From NCBI GenBank assembly GCA_950073955.1, contig CATMRH010000003.1, positions 1 to 27,827 of the forward strand: 27,827 nt of DNA, in the 5' to 3' direction. The notes below the pieces were generated by a model. The model made no database searches. It was not told the origin of the DNA and saw nothing but the letters and a program-made list of their open reading frames with translations. Position numbers and translations under genes: made by a program. The DNA comes from an uncultured archaeon (GTDB taxonomy: Archaea; Thermoproteota; Nitrososphaeria; Nitrososphaerales; Nitrosopumilaceae). Shown here in pieces: positions 1-7,980 of this stretch; positions within the stretch are counted from its first letter, which is position 1; the number at the start of each line of letters is the position of its first letter.

Positions 1-102
1 AATTCTAATTGAATAAAACATGATCTATAACTACTATTTTCATAGTTTTTGAGAAATTTTCAAGGAGTTAATCATCAAGATAAAATGAATTTTCAAAGAT
101 AC

Positions 103-110
103 TTTATATT
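103..110 (+). promoter_or_regulatory. Putative TATA box of the HSP20-like gene
   Basis: TTTATATT lies with its centre about 28 nt before the in-frame TTG at 134. This is the spacing expected for a leaderless archaeal transcript. It is the main argument for choosing that TTG over the TTG at 110. Nothing else is recognisable in bases 1-102. Confidence 0.5.
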
Positions 111-133
111 TGGTAAAACTAAATTTTTACTGC

Positions 134-592
134 TTGTCAAGTTACAAAGGAGCATATTCAAATGAACAATCATTAAATTTTGTAATACCAATTGTCGTAA
201 TTCTATTTTTTGGGATAATCTACGTCATGACACAAAGGGCGGATTATGGTTCTATTAGTTTTATCCTAATTGGTGCAGCTGCACTAACAATATTTTATTG
301 GGTTAGAATTCTAAAGAAAATGACAAAGGACCAAAAACCACTATACTCCAAAATGAGAGAACAGGAAACAAAGAACTGGGTTTATGATCTGATTAAAAGT
401 GAAGGAGAATTTGTTTTTGTAGCTGAAGTGCCAGGTCCTGAAGATAAAATTGCAGTTAGATTAATAGATGGAATTTTATACATACGCGGAACCTCAGGGT
501 TTTCTAAAGAAGTTCCAATAGAAGGTGCAGACAGCCTCCAGATATTTGATTTCAAATACAGAAATGGCGTATTAACACTTAGAATAAAATAA
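134..592 (+). CDS. Membrane-anchored HSP20/alpha-crystallin-like protein
   Basis: About 152 residues from the TTG at 134; the frame is also open from a TTG at 110. Two hydrophobic segments (roughly residues 16-32 and 40-58) are followed by a basic linker and a C-terminal beta-rich domain of about 70 residues. That domain has the look of an HSP20-type fold: a FVFVAEVPG strand, an ILYIRG strand and a final GVLTLRIK strand, like the GVLTV strand of small heat-shock proteins. HSP20-family proteins are normally soluble holdases, so a membrane-tethered version would act at the inner face of the membrane. The function is inferred from fold resemblance only. The stop codon directly abuts the stop of top6A on the other strand. 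Confidence 0.65.
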   Translation: MSSYKGAYSNEQSLNFVIPIVVILFFGIIYVMTQRADYGSISFILIGAAALTIFYWVRILKKMTKDQKPLYSKMREQETKNWVYDLIKSEGEFVFVAEVPGPEDKIAVRLIDGILYIRGTSGFSKEVPIEGADSLQIFDFKYRNGVLTLRIK

Positions 593-1699
593 TTAGAGAC
601 TTTTTGCTAGTTCTATTTTTTGTGGCAAATATTTGTCAGTAATATTAGTAAGGCCATATTTGGAGAAAGCCTCCAATTCAGCCTTTCTTTTAAGTCTCAA
701 AAACACATCTAATTCTTTTTTCCAAATTCCACCTCCATATCTAGGATCCTTCAAAAGATCATGACATCTCTTAATGTCAGATTCAGTCATAGGAATTGTA
801 GGTAGTTTATATTTTTCAATATCAGTAGCCCAAACTCCAACCCATTTTGCATCAGGAACTGTAAGTTCTCTTAGATGAGCAGCATTTGCTGAACCAGATT
901 TGATAACCATCGCAATGTGTTCGCCATATACATCACCATCAGTAAGGATAATGACAGGTAATCCCAATTCATCATGAAGTCTTTTTAACAAAGTTCTAGT
1001 TGAGCGAGGAGCTTGTCCACCAGTATTGATAATTATAGATTTGAATTTTTTATCAATTTGTTCTTCAATAAATCTTGTAAAAAGACCGCCCTTTTCAACA
1101 GCAATTACAATTTCAGCACTAGTATCAACCAGTTCTGCAGTAGTCAAACTAGGACCAATTGCATATCCATCAGGATGATTAGACAGATTCATTGTTTTTC
1201 CCTCATATCCAGGAATTGTATATTCTATATTCAAATCACCAAAGATAGAGCTTCTCTCTTCAGGAAATATATGAAAATCTTCGCGAGGTTTAGACGAGAT
1301 AGCTTCTAAATCTACAATAATGTTATCTGATTCTGATTGATCTTCAAATTCTACAGCGAATGCCTGTGATGAATAATAAATATCTCTTAAAGTGGATGAT
1401 TTTTTCTCTTGTGTTAATCTATTTGCAAAGAATGCAAGCCACATTAATTGTGTAAAAGATCTTAACTGAGCAGAATTTTTTGCGCTTCTCAATGCAGAGT
1501 TACTACCTAGAATGTATTGTCTAAGTTTTTTATCGTAAACTATGTTGCTTACAGATCTACTTGGTATAGAGAATTTTGGAAATCGGCCATTATCTAAGTC
1601 ATCATATATTCTTGCGCCATGGCTTTTCAGCATCTCAAGAACATTCTTTTGTTTTTCTTTGGCTTTTTTACTTAGTTCTTTTGATTTACTTATTTTCAA
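593..1699 (-). CDS. top6A: DNA topoisomerase VI subunit A (Spo11-like)
   Basis: 368 residues, normal for Top6A. The subunit makes the transient double-strand break of the A2B2 type IIB topoisomerase. The winged-helix (CAP) domain carries the RDIYY motif, and Tyr109, the second of the pair, is the expected catalytic residue. The Toprim domain shows Glu202 (AVEKGG) and the metal-binding Asp254-Gly-Asp256 (TDGDVYGE); the Val in place of the usual Pro in DGDPYG is a mild variant. The ATG at 1699 overlaps the end of top6B by 14 nt, so the two subunits are translationally coupled. It is the last gene of a minus-strand run starting near 5926. Confidence 0.96.
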   Translation of the reverse strand: MKISKSKELSKKAKEKQKNVLEMLKSHGARIYDDLDNGRFPKFSIPSRSVSNIVYDKKLRQYILGSNSALRSAKNSAQLRSFTQLMWLAFFANRLTQEKKSSTLRDIYYSSQAFAVEFEDQSESDNIIVDLEAISSKPREDFHIFPEERSSIFGDLNIEYTIPGYEGKTMNLSNHPDGYAIGPSLTTAELVDTSAEIVIAVEKGGLFTRFIEEQIDKKFKSIIINTGGQAPRSTRTLLKRLHDELGLPVIILTDGDVYGEHIAMVIKSGSANAAHLRELTVPDAKWVGVWATDIEKYKLPTIPMTESDIKRCHDLLKDPRYGGGIWKKELDVFLRLKRKAELEAFSKYGLTNITDKYLPQKIELAKSL

Positions 1700-3557
1700 T
1701 TGGTTTTTCCTCCTCTACTGTTTTTTTGGATTCAATGGTTACTTCTTCCAGTATTTTCTTGTAATTAGGTTCTTTTTTCTTGCCAGCAAGTTCTGTACAA
1801 AACTCTGCAATCATTGGAATATATTTTGCATAAAGATTAGATCTCTTTTTTGCCATTTCAGCTTGGCCTCTTTTTGACATGTATGCCGCCAATTTTCTTG
1901 ATAATAATTGCAATGCCAATCTCAGTTCTCGTTCAATTTCTGGTCTATCAGCAACATTTTCTTTTCCTGCCGTTTTATACGGAATTCTAGTAGAGCAGAT
2001 ATGAGATACGATGACAAATGGCGGCTCACCTTTTACCTTGTATCTTCCCCAATCAGCATCATTTACAACTTTAAGGACTACATCACTACCTTCATCATAA
2101 AGTAATGGGATTCTGTTGGCAAATCTGTAAACATGTGGTCCGCCAGATTTAATTTCACCACCATAAGCAATACCCATCTCAATTATGAAAGGAAATCCAG
2201 AGTAAGCAGAGGCTGGACGCTGAACTACAGCACTAAAATCAGGATTAAAGAATTTCTTGATTCCTTTCTCGAGTGGTTCTGCTCCTAATGGTGCAAGACA
2301 ACTTGAATCTGGAGCCATAAAATCTTCAAATTTTTGGAGTGAGTTACTGAGATGAACCAGTTCTTGGTTGGTCATAGTGCCCACTCGTTTTTCAGGCTTG
2401 AATTTTGCAAATTCTGCAAATTTGATTGCCGTAGTAGGACCTACACGTTGGAATCTTTTAGTCAAAAATGTAGTTAGGGGTTCACCTTGAACAGTGTGAG
2501 TTAATTGATTGTAATACTGACTTTCAGGATCCATATCAACTGATTTTGATTGTGAATCACCAAAATCCCAGTAGGACAATTTTTTGTTAGGTACATCAAT
2601 ATCTTCAATCCTAATTTTATTTAGTTTTTCAAAATCCATTTTTAGAAATGACATTAAAGCAATTACTACTCGAGTTTGACGTGGAAGAGCTTTCCCCCTT
2701 TTCCTTGCTCTTTCCATGATTCCAGTAAAACTAAGATTTTTCTTTGATAATCCTAAATCTTTTCTCACTTTTTCAATCATGGCATCATCAATGTTTGGGA
2801 TTTCAAATACTGATTCAACAATCATTCTTCGAATTCTTTCAACATCAATACCATGTGGATGAGGTCTAATTATTGTTGGAGGTGGAGGTATATCTTTTAC
2901 AAATCTTGGATGACGAAATTTTCCTCCTTTAGGATCATCAAAAGTTATTGTTGCATAAGGAGTTATCAAAGAAGTTTCATAGACATAATCTCGAATTTTT
3001 GTACCTGCTTTGGAGTAATCACCTTCCAAACAAATGCTTACAGAGAGTCCTGATTTTGAAATTTCTTTTGTTTTATGTTTTACAATTATAGGTTTGTTTT
3101 TTTGAATATCCAATAATATTTCAAACTCATCTTGTATTTTTCCATCTGTAGAACTTTTTACTATAACTGGTTTGTTGGTTGTAATTTGAGCATACAAAAT
3201 TGCCATAGTTGCACCAAGTCCAAACATACCTCTAGCTTGTTTCAGTCCAAATTTTGAACCATAAAGTATAGTTCCAAATGCAAGGGGCACATATTTTGAA
3301 TCTATGCCTGGACCATTATCCTTAACAGTCAAAATATAGGGTTTAGGATCAGGTTTTTCAGGGTCAACAGCTTTGATGATCAAATGAACATCTGGAAGAA
3401 TTCCTTTTTGATCACATGCATCTAATGCATTTTCAACTAATTCCCTAACAGCAGTATAAAGTGAGCGTGTAGGATTACTAAAACCAGCTAAATCACGATT
3501 ACTGTAAAAGAATTCACTAGGAGATATTTGATTAAATTTTTCTTTGATAGAAGACAT
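1686..3557 (-). CDS. top6B: DNA topoisomerase VI subunit B (GHKL ATPase)
   Basis: 623 residues, at the long end for Top6B. The N-terminal GHKL ATPase domain is intact: the N-box with Glu42-Asn43 and Asp46 in VENALDACD, G1 motif DNGPGID at 80-86 and G2 motif GLGATM at 113-118. An H2TH-like and a transducer domain follow, and the last 50 residues are lysine- and glutamate-rich. ATP binding dimerises this subunit and gates DNA passage through Top6A, relaxing supercoils and decatenating. The gene starts at the ATG at 3557, one base after the KH-protein stop, and overlaps top6A by 14 nt. Confidence 0.96.
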   Translation of the reverse strand: MSSIKEKFNQISPSEFFYSNRDLAGFSNPTRSLYTAVRELVENALDACDQKGILPDVHLIIKAVDPEKPDPKPYILTVKDNGPGIDSKYVPLAFGTILYGSKFGLKQARGMFGLGATMAILYAQITTNKPVIVKSSTDGKIQDEFEILLDIQKNKPIIVKHKTKEISKSGLSVSICLEGDYSKAGTKIRDYVYETSLITPYATITFDDPKGGKFRHPRFVKDIPPPPTIIRPHPHGIDVERIRRMIVESVFEIPNIDDAMIEKVRKDLGLSKKNLSFTGIMERARKRGKALPRQTRVVIALMSFLKMDFEKLNKIRIEDIDVPNKKLSYWDFGDSQSKSVDMDPESQYYNQLTHTVQGEPLTTFLTKRFQRVGPTTAIKFAEFAKFKPEKRVGTMTNQELVHLSNSLQKFEDFMAPDSSCLAPLGAEPLEKGIKKFFNPDFSAVVQRPASAYSGFPFIIEMGIAYGGEIKSGGPHVYRFANRIPLLYDEGSDVVLKVVNDADWGRYKVKGEPPFVIVSHICSTRIPYKTAGKENVADRPEIERELRLALQLLSRKLAAYMSKRGQAEMAKKRSNLYAKYIPMIAEFCTELAGKKKEPNYKKILEEVTIESKKTVEEEKPIENK

Positions 3558-3558
3558 C

Positions 3559-4116
3559 TTAATCTTCCCACAATTTCATTTTTTCATATTTTTCTTTTCT
3601 ATTTACAGCTTCTAATTTACTGTAAACTGCACCATGCATACTTCCACCTGAAATAGAAGAAATTGCATTAACAGTTGATCGTAATTTACTTCCATCTCCA
3701 ATAATTGAAACAGTTCTTCCATAAACTGAGATATGAGTACCAGTAAGATTTTCCATATTTCGTCTTGCTCTACCACCTTCTCCAATAATTCTCCCTTTTA
3801 TCCTTTCAACATTTGCGCTAGACTTTCCTGCAAACTCTCTAAGATCTATTACGCACAATGTATTTTCGCCCTTTAACAAAGTCAAAGCATTTTCAGGTGA
3901 AAAACCTCTACCAATTGCTGTAACAATTTCCATTGCTTTGAATGGTTGAATTTTTTCAACATCTCCCAGAGATTTTAATAAAACTTCTCCCGTATTACCG
4001 TCAATGTCTAAAGAGACATGACATAATTGTTCAATTTTTGATTTTACATTACCAGATTTTCCAATCAAAACAGCTATCCTATCATTTGGGATACGAATTA
4101 GTTTTTCAAAGCTCAT
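3559..4116 (-). CDS. Pno1/Dim2-like two-KH-domain protein, ribosome biogenesis
   Basis: 185 residues with two KH RNA-binding domains: the first GXXG loop is GKSG at 19-22 in IPNDRIAVLIGKSG, the second is GEGG in IKGRIIGEGGRARR at about 113-116. This matches the archaeal relatives of eukaryotic Pno1/Dim2, which bind the 3' end of pre-16S/18S rRNA and guide its processing with the Nob1 nuclease. The start overlaps the end of the RIO kinase gene by 4 nt. RIO kinases also act in late 40S maturation, so the pairing makes functional sense. The C-terminus is basic. Family assignment is strong; the rRNA substrate is inferred from the eukaryotic homologue. Confidence 0.88.
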   Translation of the reverse strand: MSFEKLIRIPNDRIAVLIGKSGNVKSKIEQLCHVSLDIDGNTGEVLLKSLGDVEKIQPFKAMEIVTAIGRGFSPENALTLLKGENTLCVIDLREFAGKSSANVERIKGRIIGEGGRARRNMENLTGTHISVYGRTVSIIGDGSKLRSTVNAISSISGGSMHGAVYSKLEAVNRKEKYEKMKLWED

Positions 4117-4904
4117 TTTACAATGTCCTCAAATAAGATTTTTGGATCTTCAACAGAAATTCCTCTTTTATTGAAGAATCTATTTATGTTATAAATATCT
4201 CTTTTGAGAAATTCATGAGAATTAGGATGTCTTAGATCAACTGCAGAACCTAGATCAAAAACTACTAACCCGTTTGCTGTTTTGAAAATATTGTATTCTG
4301 AGTAATCACTATGTACTAGCTTTGCTTTCTGATAGAGATCTTTGATGATTGAGATTGCTTGTTTATAGTCATCTTCGTCTACCTCTGAATTTAACAGAGA
4401 TTTGTTAGGAGAGCCATTTTGTCCTACAAAATCCATTGCAAGCACATTATTTGTAACATATAGTGGCTGTGGAACAGGAATTCCTGCAGCATAACACTGA
4501 GATAAATTACGAAACTCCTTTCTTGCCCATAGATAAACTAAATTCTTTGTACCTTTTTTTAGATGTGAAAATCTAGGATCACCTAGAATATACGGTTCAC
4601 GTTTTTTAAAATTTGAAGTACTCACTAAATAAATTTTCAAAGCAACACTATCATCATGTTCATCAACACCCCAAAAAACAACTGATTCTTTTCCAGCACT
4701 TACAGGTCCATTAACATATGCAATGATGTGATCTTTAATCATTTTGTAAAGAGTCATGACAGTAGGTTTGTCTAAAACCTCATTGACAACTTTGCCTTTC
4801 TTAAAACCATCGTACAAATGTTTTCGTTTAGATTTTGATGCTAGTTTATTATCGATTTTAAATTCTAATTTTCTACTAATATCATCATCAATATCATCAG
4901 ACAT
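4113..4904 (-). CDS. rio1: RIO1-type serine protein kinase
   Basis: 263 residues from the ATG at 4904; a TTG one codon upstream (4907) is possible but weaker. Residue numbers are for the ATG start. The RIO nucleotide loop reads SAGKESVVF (about 69-77), the ATP-positioning lysine is Lys90 (ALKIY), the catalytic loop is LVHSDYSEYNI with Asp200 and Asn205, and the metal-binding Asp217 lies in VVFDLGSAVD. As usual for RIO kinases the classical activation loop is missing. RIO1 acts as an ATPase/kinase in small-subunit maturation. The N-terminal 40 residues are charged and probably flexible. It is coupled to the Pno1-like gene by a 4-nt overlap. Confidence 0.93.
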   Translation of the reverse strand: MSDDIDDDISRKLEFKIDNKLASKSKRKHLYDGFKKGKVVNEVLDKPTVMTLYKMIKDHIIAYVNGPVSAGKESVVFWGVDEHDDSVALKIYLVSTSNFKKREPYILGDPRFSHLKKGTKNLVYLWARKEFRNLSQCYAAGIPVPQPLYVTNNVLAMDFVGQNGSPNKSLLNSEVDEDDYKQAISIIKDLYQKAKLVHSDYSEYNIFKTANGLVVFDLGSAVDLRHPNSHEFLKRDIYNINRFFNKRGISVEDPKILFEDIVK

Positions 4905-4988
4905 CAAATAATTTTACTCCTACTAGATAAAATTGATTTCTTTTGGAATGAAAAAATGTATGAATCAAGAATGAAACCAAATTATACT

Positions 4989-5285
4989 CTATATTTTAAA
5001 AATAAGTAAAAAGGGAATGCCAGAAATTGTTTTAATTCCAGTTTCGGAACCAATTCCAAGTTCTATTGATAAAGAAACTGTTTCTTTTCCGACCATGTTA
5101 ATAATTGAAGAATTTTTTAATAATGATTTTGCTTCTTCTCTTTCAACTAATTTTTCTCCATAATAGCTTTCACTAATATGCATTTTTAATTCATCTTGAA
5201 CAATGTTTTTCCCTAATAGTTTAGCATCACAGATATTGAGTGTTGAATTTTTTTGATAATTAGAAACTTTTACTGAAAATTGCAT
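4989..5285 (-). CDS. DUF424-family protein
   Basis: 98 residues. The pattern of a short beta strand, LLGKN, an SYYGEKLVEREEA helix, a run of small hydrophobic and Asn/Gly residues (SSIINMVGKE) and a final SGIPFLLIF strand fits DUF424, an archaeal family of about 100 residues of unknown biochemical role. The ATG at 5285 overlaps the stop of the aIF2-beta gene by one base, so translation coupling is likely and a translation-related role is a reasonable inference. An 84-nt gap separates it from the RIO kinase gene. Confidence 0.8.
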   Translation of the reverse strand: MQFSVKVSNYQKNSTLNICDAKLLGKNIVQDELKMHISESYYGEKLVEREEAKSLLKNSSIINMVGKETVSLSIELGIGSETGIKTISGIPFLLIFKI

Positions 5286-5707
5286 TATGCATACTTACCT
5301 TTTAGAGCAGATTTTGCACCACAAGCTTCACAAATTAAAAATGAGATACGATTTTCTTTGGTAATTCTTGTATCAGGACTTTTACATGTACGACATTCAA
5401 GATAATCTTTTACATAGATTTGGAATAATCTGGTAAAGTCATCAGGAGCTCGTCTTCCAACAAACATTGCCTTGTCACCTAGTCTTTCAGCAGGAACTGC
5501 AAACTCTTTTGATAGGTATTGAAGAACTTTGTCTGGATCTCTTCGTAGAACCTTTGGAAACTCTGAAAAATTACGCAAGAAAGTCTTTTGGCCTTCCCAC
5601 ATAACATCTACAACAGGAAGCTCAAATCGAGTAGAGGATTCTTTTTTGGTATCACCTAGTTTATCCTGAATACGTTTGAGTAGACTTTCATATTCTGCTT
5701 TGGTCAC
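5285..5707 (-). CDS. eif2b: Translation initiation factor aIF2 subunit beta
   Basis: 140 residues, typical for archaeal aIF2-beta, from a GTG at 5707. The N-terminal helix that contacts the gamma subunit is followed by the alpha-beta core (RNFSEFPKVLRRDPDKVLQY region) and a C-terminal zinc ribbon with Cys105-X2-Cys108 and Cys126-X2-Cys129. In the alpha-beta-gamma heterotrimer it helps bring initiator Met-tRNA to the small ribosomal subunit. It is preceded on the same strand by the small zinc-ribbon gene at 5774-5926. Confidence 0.95.
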   Translation of the reverse strand: MTKAEYESLLKRIQDKLGDTKKESSTRFELPVVDVMWEGQKTFLRNFSEFPKVLRRDPDKVLQYLSKEFAVPAERLGDKAMFVGRRAPDDFTRLFQIYVKDYLECRTCKSPDTRITKENRISFLICEACGAKSALKGKYA

Positions 5708-5773
5708 AAAAAATCATACATACTAGACTCTATATGGGTTTTGAAAAAGAGAAATCGTGTGGAGTATTATTCG

Positions 5774-5926
5774 TTATTCCTCAGGCATCTTTCCTATACG
5801 GAAAACTTTAGTTCCACATTTAGGACATGTACCTTTTACGGCAGGACGTCCGTTCTTTAATTTAGTTTCCTCAGGATCTTTAATGTCCCTTTTAGCTCTG
5901 CACTTTACGCAATATGCTGTAACCAT
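5774..5926 (-). CDS. DUF5679-like small zinc-ribbon protein
   Basis: A 50-residue ORF reading MVTAYCVKCR... to ...GKMPEE. Two CXXC pairs (Cys6/Cys9 and Cys34/Cys37) separated by a basic, Lys/Arg-rich linker with NGRPA form a complete zinc ribbon. The YCVKCR start and KNGRPA motif resemble DUF5679 proteins of archaea and actinobacteria. It is the first gene of the minus-strand run, 66 nt ahead of aIF2-beta, and a TAAATA box lies about 27 nt before its ATG. Function unknown; the short basic zinc ribbon suggests a nucleic-acid or ribosome contact. Confidence 0.85.
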   Translation of the reverse strand: MVTAYCVKCRAKRDIKDPEETKLKNGRPAVKGTCPKCGTKVFRIGKMPEE

Positions 5927-5950
5927 TCTAAAATTTGTCAAACTTGGTGG

Positions 5951-5956
5951 TATTTA
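5951..5956 (-). promoter_or_regulatory. Putative TATA box for the aIF2-beta/RIO1/Top6 run
   Basis: On the minus strand TAAATA is centred about 27 nt before the ATG at 5926. This implies a leaderless transcript for the zinc-ribbon gene and possibly for the genes downstream. The rest of the divergent gap (about 5957-6146) is AT-rich with two similar TTTTTAAAAATTTT runs and no ORF I can support. Confidence 0.45.
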
Positions 5957-6177
5957 GGAAGAGGCTGTGAAAATTATTTAACTATAGACTAGATGTACGT
6001 AAATTTTTTTAGGCATCAAAAAACAATAATTTTTAAAAATTTTAATGAATGTAAGTGTTTTTTTAAAAATTTTGTTTAGAATTATACAATAATGGTTTTT
6101 TTTCTAACATTTATTTAACAAGTGATGATTTTTTGGGAGATTACCAGTTATAAGCTACTTAATTGTTAAGTTACAAA

Positions 6178-6678
6178 ATGGCATCAAAAAAGGGAATTGT
6201 AGTCACTATCACAATATTAGTCGCAATCACGGGTGCAAGTTTTTTGTTTTGGATAGTTCCAGAAAATAATGAAGCAACATTTGTGATATCTGATTATGGA
6301 AACTATCTTGAGGGGGTAAAAAAGATCCATGAAGTTTTACAAGAATCAATAGATATTGAATATCAAAATCTACGGAATGGAAAAATTTCTCCAGGAGATT
6401 ATGTCACAATTACTGAAGTAACATCATCACAAGTAACTTCTCAAATAAGTGAATTTGTGACGTCAAAACCATCTGATGAATGGTTAGCAAGTTATATTGG
6501 TTACATGGATGCAATGAAAAAATTCAATTCATATATTGTAGAAACCAAAGTTTTGGCCAATATGATTGAAAAAGGAAGTTCGGAAGCAGAGATGGCTGAA
6601 ACTTTAGAAAAAATAGAGGCATTAAAAGCAGAATCTTTAGAATATATCAAAATTTCTGATGAATCAAAACCAAATTAG
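6178..6678 (+). CDS. Membrane-anchored extracytoplasmic protein, unknown function
   Basis: 166 residues from the ATG at 6178; the TTG at 6163 is less likely because GTTATAAG is centred about 27 nt before the ATG. Lys-Lys at the N-terminus and one hydrophobic helix (about residues 7-26) form an uncleaved anchor or signal peptide. The remaining 135 residues are mostly helical and acidic, without cysteines or recognisable motifs; the end (EMAETLEKIEALKAESLEY) could be a short coiled coil. No family recognised. Probably faces outward and has its own promoter. Confidence 0.75.
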   Translation: MASKKGIVVTITILVAITGASFLFWIVPENNEATFVISDYGNYLEGVKKIHEVLQESIDIEYQNLRNGKISPGDYVTITEVTSSQVTSQISEFVTSKPSDEWLASYIGYMDAMKKFNSYIVETKVLANMIEKGSSEAEMAETLEKIEALKAESLEYIKISDESKPN

Positions 6679-6748
6679 CCTCAAAACCGAATTGTACTAA
6701 GAACAATTGTTGGGAATCGTTAAAAAGTAATTTTGTAATAAATATAGA

Positions 6749-7894
6749 ATGTCTCAACGGTCTGAAAAGGTAGAAAAAGATGTTAATGCATCTACTGCCA
6801 ATAAATTACTTGTAATTTGTATTGATCGAGACAACGATGTAGGAGAAAAGGCAGGAATCATAACACCAGTAATAGGTAGAAATGCATGTATTGAGGCAGC
6901 ACAAAGATTAGCTTTAGAAGATCCTGAAGATGCGGATTCAAATTCAATTTTTGCAGCAATCAAAACATATGAGGATTTAATTAGTAAAGGATACAAAGTT
7001 GAAGTGGTAACTGTTGCGGGAGTTAAGAATAGAGGAATCCATGCTGATGAAAAAATTCTTGCTGAGACAAGAAAAGTTTTAGAAAAGTTTTCTGCAAATG
7101 GTGCAGTTATTGTTTCTGATGGTGAAGATGATGAAAGTGTTATTCCAGTAATTCAAAATGTTCTACCAGTTGTTTCTGTACAACGTGTTGTAATGAAGGT
7201 AAGTAGAAGTGTAGAGTATTCTTATGCAGTTTTTGGAAAATATCTAAAAATGATTGCTTATGATTCAAGATATTCAAAATTCTTTTTAGGTGTTCCAGGA
7301 ATTCTTTTGTTAATTGGTGGAATTGCAACTGTATTTGATTTTAGTGCAGAAATATTTGCTGTTCTCGTAAGTATTTTGGGTGGAGCATTCTTGATTAGGG
7401 CATTTGATATTGATAGAGTATGGTCAAATTGGTCAAAACCAACTCCGATGGGTTTTATCAGAATTTTTACAATGGTTGCAGGAATATTACTTATTCTTTC
7501 TTCAGTACCAGCTGGAATTAGTGCAGTTGATTCTGAGTTAATTGAAAATGATATAGAATTAATTTCTGTGATTACAGATAAGGTGATAATTGGTCAATTT
7601 GTTGCAGGTGCATTACCAATATTATGGATTGGTATGGGTGCAATAGCAGTTGGAACATTGCTTAGTAATTGGATTGGAGAAATTCCTAGACAGATTACTG
7701 ATATTCTAAGAATTATTGTTTTAGCAGCACTGTATCCTACCATAGCACAGTTTACCAACATAATGATTTATGATGAAAGCTCATTTACGTTGATTCCACC
7801 TCTGTTGGGAGGACTAGCCGCAACTTTGGTTTCAGCCACTATTCTATTTAAGAAATATAGAAAACACAAAGATCAAGAAATGGTTTCAGACTAA
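6749..7894 (+). CDS. DUF373-family integral membrane protein
   Basis: 381 residues. The cytosolic N-terminal half has the conserved DUF373 motifs CIDRDNDVGEKAGI (about 24-37), GRNACIEAAQRLALEDPEDAD (43-63, shown by key residues) and VIVSDGEDDE near 120-129. The C-terminal half, from about 177, holds five or six transmembrane helices, and the last residues are basic and cytosolic. DUF373 is an archaeal membrane family without an assigned reaction; the Asp-rich motifs look like a metal or nucleotide site. TTAAAAAG about 27 nt upstream of the ATG suggests an independent leaderless transcript. Confidence 0.9.
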   Translation: MSQRSEKVEKDVNASTANKLLVICIDRDNDVGEKAGIITPVIGRNACIEAAQRLALEDPEDADSNSIFAAIKTYEDLISKGYKVEVVTVAGVKNRGIHADEKILAETRKVLEKFSANGAVIVSDGEDDESVIPVIQNVLPVVSVQRVVMKVSRSVEYSYAVFGKYLKMIAYDSRYSKFFLGVPGILLLIGGIATVFDFSAEIFAVLVSILGGAFLIRAFDIDRVWSNWSKPTPMGFIRIFTMVAGILLILSSVPAGISAVDSELIENDIELISVITDKVIIGQFVAGALPILWIGMGAIAVGTLLSNWIGEIPRQITDILRIIVLAALYPTIAQFTNIMIYDESSFTLIPPLLGGLAATLVSATILFKKYRKHKDQEMVSD

Positions 7895-7980
7895 ATTTAG
7901 TCCTAAATCCATCATAAAAATGAATATTAGAAAAACACTGATATCTGCAATTACGTCTTAATGATTAAAGGTGATAAAGC

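Noticed and set aside
1542..1877. 111-codon ORF antisense to the top6B/top6A junction
   Set aside because: Phe/Leu/Ser-rich reverse-strand shadow of lysine-rich coding sequence; no independent promoter or motif.
5990..6120. AT-rich direct repeat (TTTTTAAAAATTTT twice) as possible origin or regulatory element
   Set aside because: Only AT-rich similarity, no origin recognition box or cdc6/orc gene nearby.
7920..7961. 13-codon ORF before uppS (leader peptide)
   Set aside because: Too short and without an attenuator-like structure; kept only as context for the uppS start problem.
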